Origin: Dendrolimus kikuchii
Lineage: Eukaryota > Arthropoda > Insecta > Lepidoptera > Lasiocampidae
Reading direction: 5' to 3'
NCBI GenBank assembly: GCA_019925095.2
Contig: CM034412.1
Location: 5,205,501-5,269,500 of the forward strand
Length of the DNA stretch: 64,000 nucleotides
In this document: in pieces, positions 31,961 through 43,416 of the stretch
Numbering within the stretch: the first letter of the stretch is position 1
Layout: each line of letters begins with the position of its first letter
Position numbers and translations under genes: made by a program
Notes under the pieces: model-generated
Seen by the model: only the letters and a program-made list of their open reading frames with translations
Database searches by the model: none
What the model was told of the DNA's origin: nothing

Positions 31961-33689
31961 AGCAGAAGTGTTAGCCAATAGATACCTAGGTACCTTTATA
32001 TTTGCACGAAATTATATAGAACAAAGAATTTTTCCATGATAAAACCTTTTACTTAAAAAATAACCATAAAAGACATTATTACATTAAACCGTATCATCAT
32101 AACGTATTAATTAAAACATTTATAATATAATATATACGATGTAATCAACCCGTCTGGTCCCACTCCAGCCATTAACCCGTGCGACCGTCATAATCACGGT
32201 CAAATTTAACACAAATAAACACAAACACGAAAGTAGTTTCAACAATTTAAAACGTAAGCATCCTAGCTTAATTTCGTTATACTTTAGAGGAGGCTTTCAC
32301 GATCGATTCACCCCCTAGAAACCATTTTATTATCTTCGTCTCGCCGCCATTTTGTGTCGACGCAGTAAAGCTTATTTTACAACGACGCGTGGTGAGAATA
32401 CCCTTGTATTTTTGAAGGAAAAGGATAGGTGAACGCAGTAAACGGTTGGCTGAAGCTCCAAGGGGTGGTGCTGAATAGAGTGACGCCCAAATTTCTAAGG
32501 GTAGATGTCAGTTATCAAAGTAAATTTGCCGGGTGTATACGCGGGGTGGAGCGTCTTTCGTCACACGCTACATTTTTCAACACTCGACTTTATTCTAATA
32601 GACAATTTAAAATTTCTCACAATTCATATTTCGAACGCGTTATATTTGACAGCAGGAATTATTATTTTTTATTTTAAGAGATTGCGGAGATTGTTTTATT
32701 GTCGATGACTTAATTTGAGAAAGGTTAAATTAAAATTTGGATTGTCAGTGAAGTGAGTGCAATGATTTGGAACGAGTGAGAACTTATTGACAGGTTAGTT
32801 AAAGACAAAATTATTTCCTTTCAGAGCGTGCCTCGTCATGATTATTTTCACATATTCAATCCCGAGTGAGATTTTATCCGGAGTTCTTCAACTGCTGTTA
32901 TCAACTGACATCAATTACTTTAGTCACATTCTTATATAAACTCTCTTCCATGAAACCTGAAAATATAACAATCCAGTCTGAATAGATGTGTAAAAATTAT
33001 TAATAACAATTTTAAATCTTTATAAAAGAAATTAAAAAGTACTCATTTGACTTTTGCTAACAAGGATCTTTGGGACTAAAACTTGGGACTAAATCGCTTA
33101 GTGAAATTGATAGATTTCTAGATATACTGGTGGGAATAAGATAACAGAATAAAGTTCCACTTTATTTTGATACTTGTAACATTCGTAATAAGAATCTGCG
33201 AAAGCGGCTGTTAACACTCTGGAGTAATCTTCTTGCCTTTACGTTATGATATGAGGTTGTTTAAGAAGGGCGTCATAAAACTTCTTCGAGGTCAGCAACG
33301 CGTCAGCGACGCGCCTTGTTGACCATTTTTCATCAGACGGCTGTGTACCTTTTGCTTATTTCATGGATTAAAAAATATTGTTATACTGAATTAAACATAC
33401 ATAAAAGCTATTCTACTACTATATATTTTTAATCAATTAGGTCATCATTATATTATGCCGACGCGGTATGTTGGCGGAAAAATAAACCGAGTCATTTGCA
33501 AAGATATAAAGATACGGTCGGTTACTTCCATATATTATGATAAGCGATCGGACAACGTACCTAAACTATATATAATCAGATCAGTCAATGCATGTGTACG
33601 TAGGCTTATATATACCTAGTTTTTTTAAGTGGCCATTCTTAATGGTCTAATTCTGGGGCTTTTATCTGCTTTACTGTTAAAGATTTACT
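31960..33689. other. Longest stretch without recognised repeats
   Basis: No repeat family seen elsewhere in the window occurs here, and no protein domain is recognisable. A GC-richer part at 32280-32560 has overlapping short frames. It could hold UTR exons or regulatory DNA; this is inference. Confidence 0.35.
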
Positions 33690-33780
33690 GTCTTATTCAT
33701 ACTGAGTTAGAATAAGTTTGTAGACTTCTTTAAGGTTGTTAAAAAGCCTACAAACTACTAGCTTAAAATGAATAAGACCT
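33690..33780. mobile_element. Inverted-repeat MITE (GTCTTATTCAT family)
   Basis: Arms GTCTTATTCAT...AGTTTGTAGAC and GCCTACAAACT...ATGAATAAGAC flank a short centre. It is a diverged relative of 34876-34977. Confidence 0.65.
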
Positions 33781-34094
33781 ATAGCCTGTGGCTGAATGCG
33801 TATTATTTAAAGCGTTAACGCCATAAATAGTGTCCCGTTTCAAATAACGCATTAAACAAATTGCCATATCTGTGTGAAACAGCCTAAATCTTTAACACTA
33901 ATGCAGATAAAGCGACAGCGTAAAGTGGATATATACGTTGTTATCTTGGCTAAATTTTAGTCACCTTTAAAAAAGATTTGTCTTGACGCAAACAATTTCA
34001 AAATCGAGCAACAAGCAAGTAATCTTTTTAAAACAAAGATATGTTTTAAAAAGAATATTTGTGGCGTTATTGTATATTTATTTATTTAGGATGT

Positions 34095-34510
34095 GCCCGC
34101 GACTTCGTCCACGCTTGACTTGAAATTCCCACGGGATTCCCGGGACACAAAGTATCGCAGAAATTAAAAGAAGAACAAAAGGTATTGTTTTAGTGGAAAC
34201 TGTGTCGGAATAAGCTAATTTTTATACATCCGAAAAACTTCAAACGGCTCTCGGGAAAATTCCCGCGGGATTCCCGGGATAAAAAATATTACACATTTTA
34301 TTACAAAAAAATTACTATTGATCAATGAAAAACTCACATTGGAATTCGATTTTATTTAATCTGGCCATTTTAAAACATTCCTAGAAAAATTCCAAGGATA
34401 AAAATAGGCAACAGTCTTTAAGTCTAGGAATTCGCTCTCGATCAGCGAAAACCGCATCGAAATCGGCCTAGTAGTTTTTAAGTGAATCCCGAACAAACAG
34501 ACAAGAAATC
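34095..34510 (-). repeat. Short dispersed element (GCGACTTCGTCC family)
   Basis: The plus strand starts CCCGCGACTTCGTCCACG and ends GAATCCCGAACAAACAGACA; it contains repeated TTCCCGGGA-type blocks. It is the reverse of the copies at 10540-10850 and 37195-37530. Confidence 0.65.
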
Positions 34511-34875
34511 TAAAAAAAAATGCATCATGTTTTCCATCGTTTATATTCCAGTTATTTTTTTTTAATAGCTTCAATGTACAGACACGGCATATTTAGAATT
34601 TTATAATAAGTATTATAGATTATTAAAAATTATCCTGCAGCATTTCCATAGATTTAAAGATCAATATAATACAGAGTAGGTAATAGATCCAAACTAAAAA
34701 TGAATACGTGCTCATCCAGAAAATGAACAGAAATAACTGTAAGTTAAATGCATCAAAATTATTATCCAATCTGTCATAATACTGTGACAGTTCTGTTGGG
34801 AAATTTACAAATAAACAATTAAACCTGTTTATAAACTTTAGCTTCCTTTTGAAGCTTATCATTACTAACTACTAA

Positions 34876-34977
34876 CGGTCTTATTCATATTCAGTTAGAG
34901 TAAGTTTGTAGGTAGGTACCTTTTAAGACCGGTAAAGAAGCCTACAAACCAACTCTAACTGCATATGAATAAGACCG
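34876..34977. mobile_element. 102-bp inverted-repeat MITE with TAA duplication
   Basis: The 37-bp arms, beginning CGGTCTTATTCATAT, match at about 34 positions. TAA occurs on both sides (34873-34875 and 34978-34980), which fits a PIF/Harbinger-type 3-bp target duplication. There is no coding capacity. Confidence 0.75.
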
Positions 34978-35127
34978 TAATGAATTAAATACCAGTTTAG
35001 AACAATTAAATAAGTCTACGTCACTGAAATATTTGTTGTACGCATTTGTACAACGACATAGATGTTCATTTTGTCCATAGATAGCTTTGGAAATAGGCAT
35101 AGTAAATAGTTTAGTAAAACATAATTA

Positions 35128-35129
<2 letters not shown>

Positions 35130-35161
<32 letters not shown>
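35130..35161. repeat. (TA)n microsatellite
   Basis: About 30 bp of TA repeat. Confidence 0.95.
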
Positions 35162-35163
<2 letters not shown>

Positions 35164-35214
35164 TTTAATTATTTTTGTATGTATTTAATTTATAAAATTT
35201 GTAGTTAAAATATG

Positions 35215-35400
35215 TCTGTTTAAGTTCTACCTTATAATCTGCACCACATACATAGCCAGATCAGGTTAAATTATTCCTTAAGATACGTGGCCTGGAAGAG
35301 ATTGCTTTAAGCGATAAGGCCGCCTACTGTTTCTACCATGACAATATTATAATTGTGCATTTCTGTAATTATGTATTTGGTGAGCAATAAAGTGTTATCT
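35215..35400 (+). repeat. LINE 3' end with AATAAAGTG tail
   Basis: GGCCTGGAAGAGATTGCTTT and GATAAGGCCGCCTACTG precede GAGCAATAAAGTGTT. The same 3' end follows a reverse-transcriptase tail frame at 41948-42402. Other copies: 36822-36905 (minus), 53515-53600 (minus), 57105-57243 (plus). Confidence 0.7.
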
Positions 35401-35624
35401 ATATAGTTATATTCTATTCTTACTGGGCATTTGCTGATCAACCTAGTTGAATCAACTTGTTTGAAAAGCACAGAACTGAAGGAAAGCTATGGTAATCAAT
35501 GACATTGAATGATTCAATTGTTTATATGGATCACTTTGTTTGGTTCACCCAAATTGAAAGACAGAAATAAACCGTCTAATATCAGCTAACGGTTCTATTT
35601 TGAAACGTTGTTGTATTTTATTTT

Positions 35625-35690
35625 ATTTTTATTGTGACGTTTCGGCCACTTTTCAGTAGCCGTGATCACGGAAGACCAAAGCTAAAATAC
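35625..35690 (+). repeat. TTTCGGCCACTTTTCAGTAG repeat, short copy
   Basis: GACGTTTCGGCCACTTTTCA through GTGATCACGGAAGACC, shared with 46040-46100 and inverted at 22200-22250. Confidence 0.65.
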
Positions 35691-36405
35691 TGCGGTTTCA
35701 TTACGTATACTAGTTGCGAAAACTTAAGAAAATACTAGCAATTTTCAACTTAGGAACATGTAACAAGCTACCTCATTTTTCGACATTGACCAAATAACGG
35801 GCCACCCACAAAAGTTTATGTTATTAGTGAATTAAATACCCTTAATACCAATTAAGTTAATTAATAAACAGGCCGCGGCGGCCATTACGAGTGTACAAAT
35901 GTCTTTTATGACAACTTGTTGTGATTAATCGATGTGAACGTTTCACTTTTATATTAATTAATTTCATATTCATAGTACGTGTAGATAGATAGATAACTCT
36001 TTATTGTACACTATAAAGGAAAACGTTAACCTAGTACTATTCTAATTGTGTATAAAGCAGGGACGTAGCTACCGCCGTATCAGCCGTATCAATGATCCGG
36101 GGCCCCCAGGCTACAAGGGCCCCGAGACTGTGTAAGTAAAAATTCCTAAAATATTATCCACAATCTTTTATAGATTAATAATATTTTTGAGAATAACTGC
36201 TGGGCCAACAGGAACGGCTATCAGACTTGTTATTATTGCCTATAGAGGCAGAAAATCTAGAGAAATTGGAATCGTTTTTAGCTATGATGGATTATTTGAT
36301 AAATAGGTTTGCCGAATAAAAGGAGCGAAACGTGTATCTTTGATTTGAATTGTTTGTCTAACTTAGCTCCTAGAAGCATTAAGTATAAGTAATAACTTAT
36401 AATCA

Positions 36406-36683
36406 TTTTTTTTTTAATTTATTGCATGAGTTCAGCAGACACGCAGACGGCCCGCTTGATGAAAAGCGGTTACCTATGGACATTTGCAACACCAAAGATG
36501 CTACAAAGGCGCTGCCGCTTTCTTAGGGAGACTAGAACCTGGTCACTGATGCCGGAACACAACTCAAGGTTGTTACAGCGGCATACTCTAGACCAGGGGT
36601 GGTAGCCATCCAGTCGGGCAAATGTCTTACGACAGGCCGCCCGGCGGCAGAAAATTGTGTTCTTTCTCCATTCCTGCACAGAT
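36406..36683 (-). repeat. Poly-A SINE (family S), copy
   Basis: Antisense copy beginning with a T-run (the poly-A tail) and TTGCATGAGTTCAGCAGAC, ending TTCCTGCACAGATAA. Confidence 0.8.
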
Positions 36684-36821
36684 AACAGATCAATATATAA
36701 TTAATTAATTATTTTAATTCAATTCGAGCATTTTTTGTTTCTTTTATAAAAAACTACCTTACCTTTGGGCCCCAACGCATTTTGATGCAGGGCCCGTCTA
36801 AGGCAAGCTACGTCACTGGGA

Positions 36822-36905
36822 CATAGGGCGGTCATAGCGCTAAAAAGCGATCTCTTCCAGACAGCCCGTGGCAGGAATATTGCTGTTTTGTAGTGGCGAT
36901 GATGG
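36822..36905 (-). repeat. LINE 3' end, antisense copy
   Basis: AGGGCGGTCATAGCGCTAAA and GCGATCTCTTCCAGACAGCC are the reverse complement of the 3' end seen at 35215-35400. Confidence 0.65.
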
Positions 36906-37019
36906 TATACATAATTATTGTACGATTACTTACCTACATTTATAAGTAATATAATTTAATAATAAAAACTATAAATATCTCTATTTTACTTAAATAAATA
37001 CTTAATTAGCCTTTTAAAT

Positions 37020-37530
37020 ATCGCGAGCGAAGCCGCGAGCAAAGGGTGGTATATATATAAACAGTCCTTGAAAGATTACCTAACTGATGGCGAAAGCCGC
37101 TTAAAAATCCCTTGCATGGTTTAGGAGGAGTTAGCGGATATACAGAGAGACAGACAGACGCGGAGAGCGATAAACAAGACGATATTTCTGTAATATAAAA
37201 TTCTTAACATGCCGTGTCTGTACATTGAAGCTATTAAACACGATGCATTTTTTATTTCTTAAAACTACTGGGCCGAGTTCGATGCAGTTTTTGTTGATCA
37301 ACAGCAAATTCTTAGACTTAAAACCTCGCTACTTTTTATTCTGAGAATCTTGCGGGAATTTTCCCGCATGCAGTTTGTAGTTGTTCGGGTGCATAATAAT
37401 TAACTTATTGCGACACAATTTTCACTAAAACGATAGCTTACATTATTTTTTAAATGCTGCGGTACTTAATGTCGCGGGTATCCCGCGGGAATTTCAAGTC
37501 AAGTGTGGATAAAGTCGCGGGCATATCCTA
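37020..37530 (+). repeat. Two abutting short dispersed elements
   Basis: 37020-37195 begins CGCGAGCGAAGCCGCGAGCA and holds GGAGTTAGCGGATATACAGA. 37195-37530 is a copy of the 10540-10850 family, ending AAAGTCGCGGGCATATCCTAG. Confidence 0.55.
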
Positions 37531-37835
37531 GTTTGTTATAATAATATACGTTCATGTTATTAATTTTAGCGATGTATGTTTAACAATTAGTAGAATATTA
37601 AATTTTGAAGCATTGGTTTATAAGTGACTTTGCATTTTTTTTCTATCGAGAAAATTGATCGAAAGTGAGTCACAGCTAAGATATTTTCCTGTGTGTGCGC
37701 TGATCTGAAGTAAAAAAAAAAACCCCGGATATTCCGTTCACACGAAACCGCTGAGGATAATAGTATAATGTTGTTGCTTTCAGTTGTTGTGTAAATGTTT
37801 GTCACATAACAATATATAAGTACATTGAAAAAAAA

Positions 37836-38200
37836 ATGTATATTGATCTCGCTTGCAAGGTTACTGCCATGTGGAACTTGGATTCTACAATCATAGTACC
37901 GATAGTGGTGTCAGTGAATGGACTAATAGTGAAGAGCCTTGACCACCACCTTGAAAGGCTCTCGCTTGGTATCTGGGTGAGGGGTCGGATGCAGAAGGCA
38001 GCCCTGCTGGACACGGCCCGTATCGTGAGGAGGTTCCTGTTTCTGGAGCCTTAACCACCGGTAGCTTGGAACCTAGGCCCTGCTGCCGGCGGACATAGAC
38101 TTTTTACATTTTTTTTAATATATAGTTTTTTGTATATAGTAGGTATATATTTAAATAAAAATGTAAAGAATTTGAGACCAAATAAATATGTATAAATAGT
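37836..38200 (+). pseudogene. LINE ORF2 C-terminal fragment and 3' UTR
   Basis: It encodes ACKVTAMWNLDSTIIVPIVV, then LIVKSLDHHLERLSLG and MQKAALLDTARIVRRFL, ending in a TAA at 38052-38054. I recognise this as the post-reverse-transcriptase tail of a non-LTR element: the IVPIVI...KSL...MQKAxLL.TxRIxRRFL pattern. A 3' UTR with CACCGGTAGCTTGGAACC follows, shared with 11560-11820. It is strongly 5'-truncated. Confidence 0.75.
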
Positions 38201-38276
38201 AATAAGTACAAATTACATAGGCTTACCCAAACATATATCAAAACACTATGCCCGCCTTTGGCTACAGAAGTATATA

Positions 38277-38777
38277 CATACATACATACATAACTTCACG
38301 CCAGTTCCCTTGCGGGGTAGGCACGGACAACAGAGCGCCATTTAGGCCCATTCTTACACACCTCACTTGCTTCTTTGACATTCATAACTCTTGTCATGCA
38401 CACTCGTCTGTTCTTAAGGGTCCTGACTTCACCCTCCGCTAGTACACGATCAATTTGATCATGGAAGGTGTTTCGTGGCCTTCCACGACTTCTGCATCCA
38501 TCCACTTTTGCATTGTATATCTGTATAGTCATTCTTTCATCATGCATTCTTTCCACATGCCCGAACCACCGGAGCATTCCTTTCCTTACCTTCACCCCGA
38601 CACTCTCTTTCAGACCAACTCTCTTTCTTACTTCGGTATTACGAACGCGGTCCGCGAGCGTCACTCCGCAGATTTTGCGCAGTGCTCGCATCTCAACCGC
38701 GTTTACTCTACTTTCATGCTCTCTCTTCCATACCCAACTCTCGCTTCCATACGTGAGCGTAGGTACCAGCACCGCGA
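38277..38777 (-). pseudogene. RTE ORF2 C-terminal fragment with 11-bp TSD
   Basis: The minus-strand frame reads VLVPTLTYGSESWVWKREHE, AVEMRALRKICGVTLADRVR, GMLRWFGHVERMHDERM and RGRPRNTFHDQIDRVLAEGE, ending AYPARELA, the RTE ORF2 tail. An (ATGT)n tail is at 38277-38294 in reverse. Direct repeats AGAAGTATATA lie at 38266-38276 and 38778-38788. This is the longest copy of the family in the window and the frame is unbroken. Confidence 0.88.
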
Positions 38778-39269
38778 AGAAGTATATATCTTTCACATAT
38801 CTTGAAACCAGCTCTAATCAATCACTCTCACCAAATTCAGTACTTTTCAGGGCGGCCGCCATTTAGTTTGTTTCAACAACTCTCTGCACTTGCCAAAAAT
38901 CTTATTATTTCTTACATGTCTGTCTATTTACCATCGCAAACGAATCCCACAAAAATGGCGGCACCTTCATGAAGTAAGTCATAATTAGGGAGGACAGAGA
39001 TAGATATACATACATACCAGTGTACAAAAAGAGAAGGAAATATCTATGTATCAAGAATGTGTACTGAAGTATGAACAAGAGACGGGGTTACCGTGGCTTA
39101 AAAACCATTGCTCAGTATTAAATAATAAACAGTTAGAAGTAGTAATATTTCTTTCACTGCTATAAAGTATGTAATCTTGGCAAAGAAATCATTCATAAAA
39201 CGCTTTTCGTCACTTATAAGGCTCTTAAGCCGCTCTTCTAACCTAATTAACCTATTATACACAAGTATC

Positions 39270-39553
39270 TTCCGTGCAGGAACGGAAAAAGAATACTTAT
39301 TCCTGCGGCCGGCGGCCTGTCGTAAGAGGCGACAAAACACCCCGCAGCCAGGTGGTTGAGCATTTGGCCGACTGGCTACCACCTCTGGTCTAGTGCATGC
39401 CGCCATGACAACTTTCAGTTGTGTTCCGGCATCAGAGGCCAGATTCCAGTTTCTCCTTCAAGGTAGCACATTGGCAGCACGGTGGCACCACCACTTTTCA
39501 TCACAGTTGGACCGTCAGCCAGCCTGCTGAGCTTCAGTAATAAATAAATAAAG
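39270..39553 (+). repeat. Poly-A SINE (family S), copy
   Basis: Sense copy from TCCGTGCAGGAACGGAAAA to GAGCTTCAGTAATAAATAAA; diverged in the 3' third. Confidence 0.75.
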
Positions 39554-40110
39554 TATTTTTATTAGATTTGAAAATCAGCAGACAGGTCCACTTGATGGAA
39601 AGTAATTACCGTCTCTTATGAACATATGCCTACCTTGAATTTTAGTCGTTGCTTTTTTCTGCCATAATAATTAATTACTGCTATGGAATATCTGTCAGTT
39701 GCATGCGTTAATAAAAGAATGAAATTAACGAACTGAATCGAGTCATATAAAGAATTATAAAGTCAAATTGTTAACCCTTCAATATCTGAGGTAAGTTTTT
39801 AAGTAAGGGAGGCCCCTTATACCGTTACTTAACAATGTAGTGTTTGAGTAATCTATTAAATTTTTAACTTGCACAAATTGTGTGTTTATCCAACCAGTAT
39901 TACGTGGTTATTTCCTATTCCAATATATAAAATGACTAATAACAAATAAGACAAATGTTTTGGATCGATATTATGTGTATAAGAAATCTAAAGCTATCCA
40001 CAGAGTTCAACTACCCTCAACTAAAGTAATAATCTATATCCGCTAAAACTATACAATTTTTCCAGATAAAAAGTATGCTGCATTGTCCCTGATACACCAG
40101 ATACACATTT

Positions 40111-40395
40111 GTCGCTCTAGTTCAATTTAACAAATTTTATTGTTCTCTATAATCAACAAAAGACAGTCTAGAGAAGGTCATACTTCTCTAGGATGTAATT
40201 TATTTCGTTGATGCACTAGTTTAATTTACCACACTTTATTGTTCCCCAAAGTAAACAAAAGATAGCCTATATCCTTCTCTAAAATACAATATGTGTCGTT
40301 GACGCACTACTTTAATTTACCACACTGTATTGTTCTCGAAAAAAAACAAAAAACAGCCTATCTATGTTCATCTCTAAGATACAATTTATCTCCGT
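40111..40395. repeat. Minisatellite, three units of about 95 bp
   Basis: Units start at 40111, 40205 and 40295 with (T)CGTTGACGCACTAC-like blocks. Each contains TTTAATTTACCACAC..TATTGTTC and a CTTCTCTAAGATACAAT-like end. They are diverged, with no coding frame. Confidence 0.8.
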
Positions 40396-40689
40396 GTCAG
40401 GTCCGTTCAGGCATTTAGTCGTATAAAAGTAAAAAATATATTTACAATGCACTGTCAAAATTAAGTATGAATATTACGGTCTTGTACTTTCTAGTTTTTA
40501 ATATAGTAGTAGTTCTGCTCAAAATAATTCGTCGAACTGATTTCCAATTAAAATCAAAATTCAGTCCCTTGAAAAAAACCTTTTAAGTTTTCTTCCGACA
40601 TTTTTCCTAATGTCGCTTAGAACAAATAGGCTTTTTATCCCTCCATATATACTTTATATAAGTAATATCAATTTTCTACTAAGGTCAAG

Positions 40690-41110
40690 GCGAAAATATG
40701 GATGGTCATCATCATCACGCCCAGGGTCCGCTTTCCTACTTTTTCTACTCCACTTCGCCGCGGTCTTCTGCATCCCCCGTTTTGAGACCATTGGTACGCA
40801 TGTCATCCTTCACAACGTCAAGCCAACATTTCTTGGGCCTTCCCCTTCGGCCGGGACCTGGTGGTGGCGGCATGGCTCGACATTTGTTTCCCACATAATT
40901 AGCCGGTCTCCGTAAACCGTGGCCGTACCAGCGTAAGCGACACTCTTGCAGTTTGTCTGCTATGTCACGGACGTGAAGACTGCTGTGGATGCGGGAGTTT
41001 CTGACACGGTATATCCGCGTCACTCCACACATCCATCGCAGCATATTCATCTACGTGACACACAGTTCTTGCTTGTGTCGCTCAAGTATAGGCCACGCTT
41101 CACTGCCATA
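40690..41110 (-). pseudogene. RTE fragment, second family, copy 2
   Basis: The minus-strand frame NMLRWMCGVTRIYRVRNSRI, RLRWYGHGLRRP and RGRPKKCWLDVVKDDM is homologous to 29291-29707. The (GAT)n tail lies at 40700-40717. No clear target duplication was seen. Confidence 0.85.
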
Positions 41111-41214
41111 CAAAAGGACAGGTCTAATGATGGATTTATAGATCTGTCCTTTTAATTTAATGGTTGGTTAAATATAGCAGCACGTCTTATATAAATGGAA
41201 TAATAAAAAAATTA

Positions 41215-41400
41215 TAGCAAAAAAGAAATCGACTTTAAGAGAGTAAAAAGCAAAATAATAAATATTTTCTACAGCATTTTGAAGTCGGTGCGAAGTAAAA
41301 CATAAAAGTTACTATATTTTGCAAATATGTTGTTGTTTTTTTGATGTTGTACTTGGCACCGAGATGTTGTAGAAAATGTTTATTTTTGGCTTTTTAGTTA
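41215..41400. repeat. Inverted-half dispersed repeat (GAAGTCGGTGC type)
   Basis: ATAAATATTTTCTACAGCAT and TTGTAGAAAATGTTTATTTT face each other around GAAGTCGGTGCGAAGTAAAA, as at 11225-11550 and 53260-53450. Confidence 0.6.
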
Positions 41401-41534
41401 CTATTGAAGCCGTTTTCTTTTTTTACTAGAATTTTATAACATTTAACAACAACAACAATACTCTTTATTGTACACCAACATAAAAACAGTAACAAATTTT
41501 CATATCTTAAAATTAGAAGGTAGTAGTACAATGG

Positions 41535-41592
<58 letters not shown>
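41535..41592. repeat. (TA)n microsatellite
   Basis: About 56 bp of TA repeat. Confidence 0.96.
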
Positions 41593-41597
<5 letters not shown>

Positions 41598-41704
41598 CAT
41601 GTAAAACTGTAGAGGTCGAATTTCTGTACAATGAAAAAAAAAATGCTAAAAACCGAGTCGGGACGTAAGAAGTGTGAAATAGAACTAATTTAGATTTTTT
41701 CAAA

Positions 41705-41895
41705 TTTTTTGTTTCTCTGTCTGTTTGTACGGGCTAATCTCCGAAACGACTGGACCGATTTAGGTGAAATTTTGTATGGTGGTAGCTTATATCCCTGGTC
41801 AACACATAGGATACTTTTGATTCCGAAAAATTAAAGAGCTCCCGTGGGACAGTAAAAAAACTTACCAGGCGGACGAAGTCGCGGGCATCAGCTAG
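41705..41895 (+). repeat. Short dispersed element ending CATCAGCTAGTA
   Basis: CTGTCTGTTTGTACGGGCTA and CGACTGGACCGATTTAGGTG precede the end GGCGGACGAAGTCGCGGGCA. It is Helitron-like by its CTAGT terminus (inference). Confidence 0.6.
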
Positions 41896-41947
41896 TACAC
41901 AATACTAAACTAATATATATAAAATCTATATAAAATCTTTTGTTAAC

Positions 41948-42402
41948 AACACCTGTACACACTTCTTCCTTCGTAGGAAATTCTTTTGCCGTACAGGCTG
42001 TTCGACTGTGGAACTCCCTCCCCTTTCCAATCAGACAAGCTAAATCAATGACTACAATTAAACGTATGGTCACTGACCATTATTGGTCTATTAAATAAAA
42101 ATTGTTGCATTAAATGAATGTATCTATTGTTCGTATATATATTTATAATATCATCCTATATCTAATTATATATGTATATCTGTATATATAAGTAGATAGT
42201 ACTTTATTTATATTTTATTTTTTTGTAATACACCACCAAAAATCTTATATTGAAATTTCGTTTAAAATCTCCTTAGACACCGGGTTGCCTGGAAGAGATC
42301 GCTATAAGCAATAAGGCCGCCTATTGTTCTAATGCAAATGTATCCATATCAATTGTCTAGATTTAAGATAATGGTGAACAATAAAGAGTTTTCATTCATT
42401 CA
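41948..42402 (+). pseudogene. LINE 3' end with reverse-transcriptase tail
   Basis: The plus strand encodes GNSFAVQAVRLWNSLPFPIR, then QAKSMTTIKRMVTDHY and a stop at about 42098. This is the RLWNSLP..IR...FKR tail common to CR1/Jockey-group ORF2. The 3' UTR contains TGCCTGGAAGAGATCGC and GAACAATAAAGAG and ends in (ATTC)n. The join shows that the recurrent TGGAAGAGATCGC repeat is the 3' end of this LINE. A related frame, LSVQLWNTLPAAIRQANALL, is at 47855-48025. Confidence 0.75.
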
Positions 42403-42469
42403 TATATATAATAAAAACAATATAAAATTTAAATTAACAGTTTCACAGTTAAGTTACGTATAAAGTCTC

Positions 42470-42640
42470 TCTCTTTTCTTTCACCATATCCCAACTAATT
42501 GGGGTCGGCACGATATGTCTTGTCCTTCCATATTCCTCTATTCTGACATACATCTTCTGTCACACCACAAATCATCATATCATCCTTCACACAAACCATG
42601 CATCTCTTTTTGGTCTTCCTTTACATTTGTACCCATTCTT
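42470..42640 (-). repeat. RTE-like 3' fragment (ACTAATTGGGGTCGGC type)
   Basis: CATATCCCAACTAATTGGGG and TCACACAAACCATGCATCTC are characteristic blocks of a lepidopteran RTE-type 3' end. Confidence 0.5.
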
Positions 42641-43416
42641 TAGTTACGTATAAAGTATCTCATTACAATTAAATTTATATAAAATTATTCTCAAGCTGTA
42701 CTAGATCCAAAAAACAATCATTAAATTAGGTTCAGAAACAAAAAATTATGGCTAAACATACATACATTCATAGATAAACTATTTACACGACGCATTGAGC
42801 ACATCCTCCTTTTTTAATGTCAGTTGAAAGCAATAGCATAAGTAATTTAGCATCACACTGTTGCAATATGTTGTTAAAACAATTCTCGGTTTCCATTTAC
42901 ACGTAACGGGTTGACTTGGTTTTACTGCGCCCACTAAACTTTGTAGTCGCCGACCGAGATCTTATCGGCAACAGGCCATCTGCTTTTCTTGTTAATTCAC
43001 AATGTGCTTACATTTTGCCAACTATTTTGACGATTTGTGATGGATTAAATTATCCGTGTATTTCAAATTTATTTTTGTATTTTTTTGGAACGAAGTTCCT
43101 TATCGCGCGTTGTGAAAGGGGGCTAGACGGAAAAAATTCTTACGAAAAGTTGTCACGACACTTTTTGCTATAGTAAGCTATTGTAAGCTGTGCGGCGTCG
43201 CATGTTTCTCTGTCTGTCTGTCTGTCTCTCTCTCTCAATTCCAATTACAATTCCTTCACTAATTTTTTTAATATTAAATAGGTTTGCGTTTGACCACGAT
43301 CACGTTCAATGCCGGACGATGATGCGGTCGAAGATGTAGCACGCTTACCTAGATAGTAACCATTCACACGAGACTTGAAGATACCCGGATTGTACTTTTC
43401 GGGAAATACCCGTTTT
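42641..43416. other. Unassigned with a (TCTG)n/(TC)n tract
   Basis: A plus-strand frame at 42916-43173 is not recognised, though GGAACGAAGTTCCTTATCGC within it looks like a dispersed lepidopteran repeat. A TCTG/TC microsatellite lies at about 43205-43238. Confidence 0.45.
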
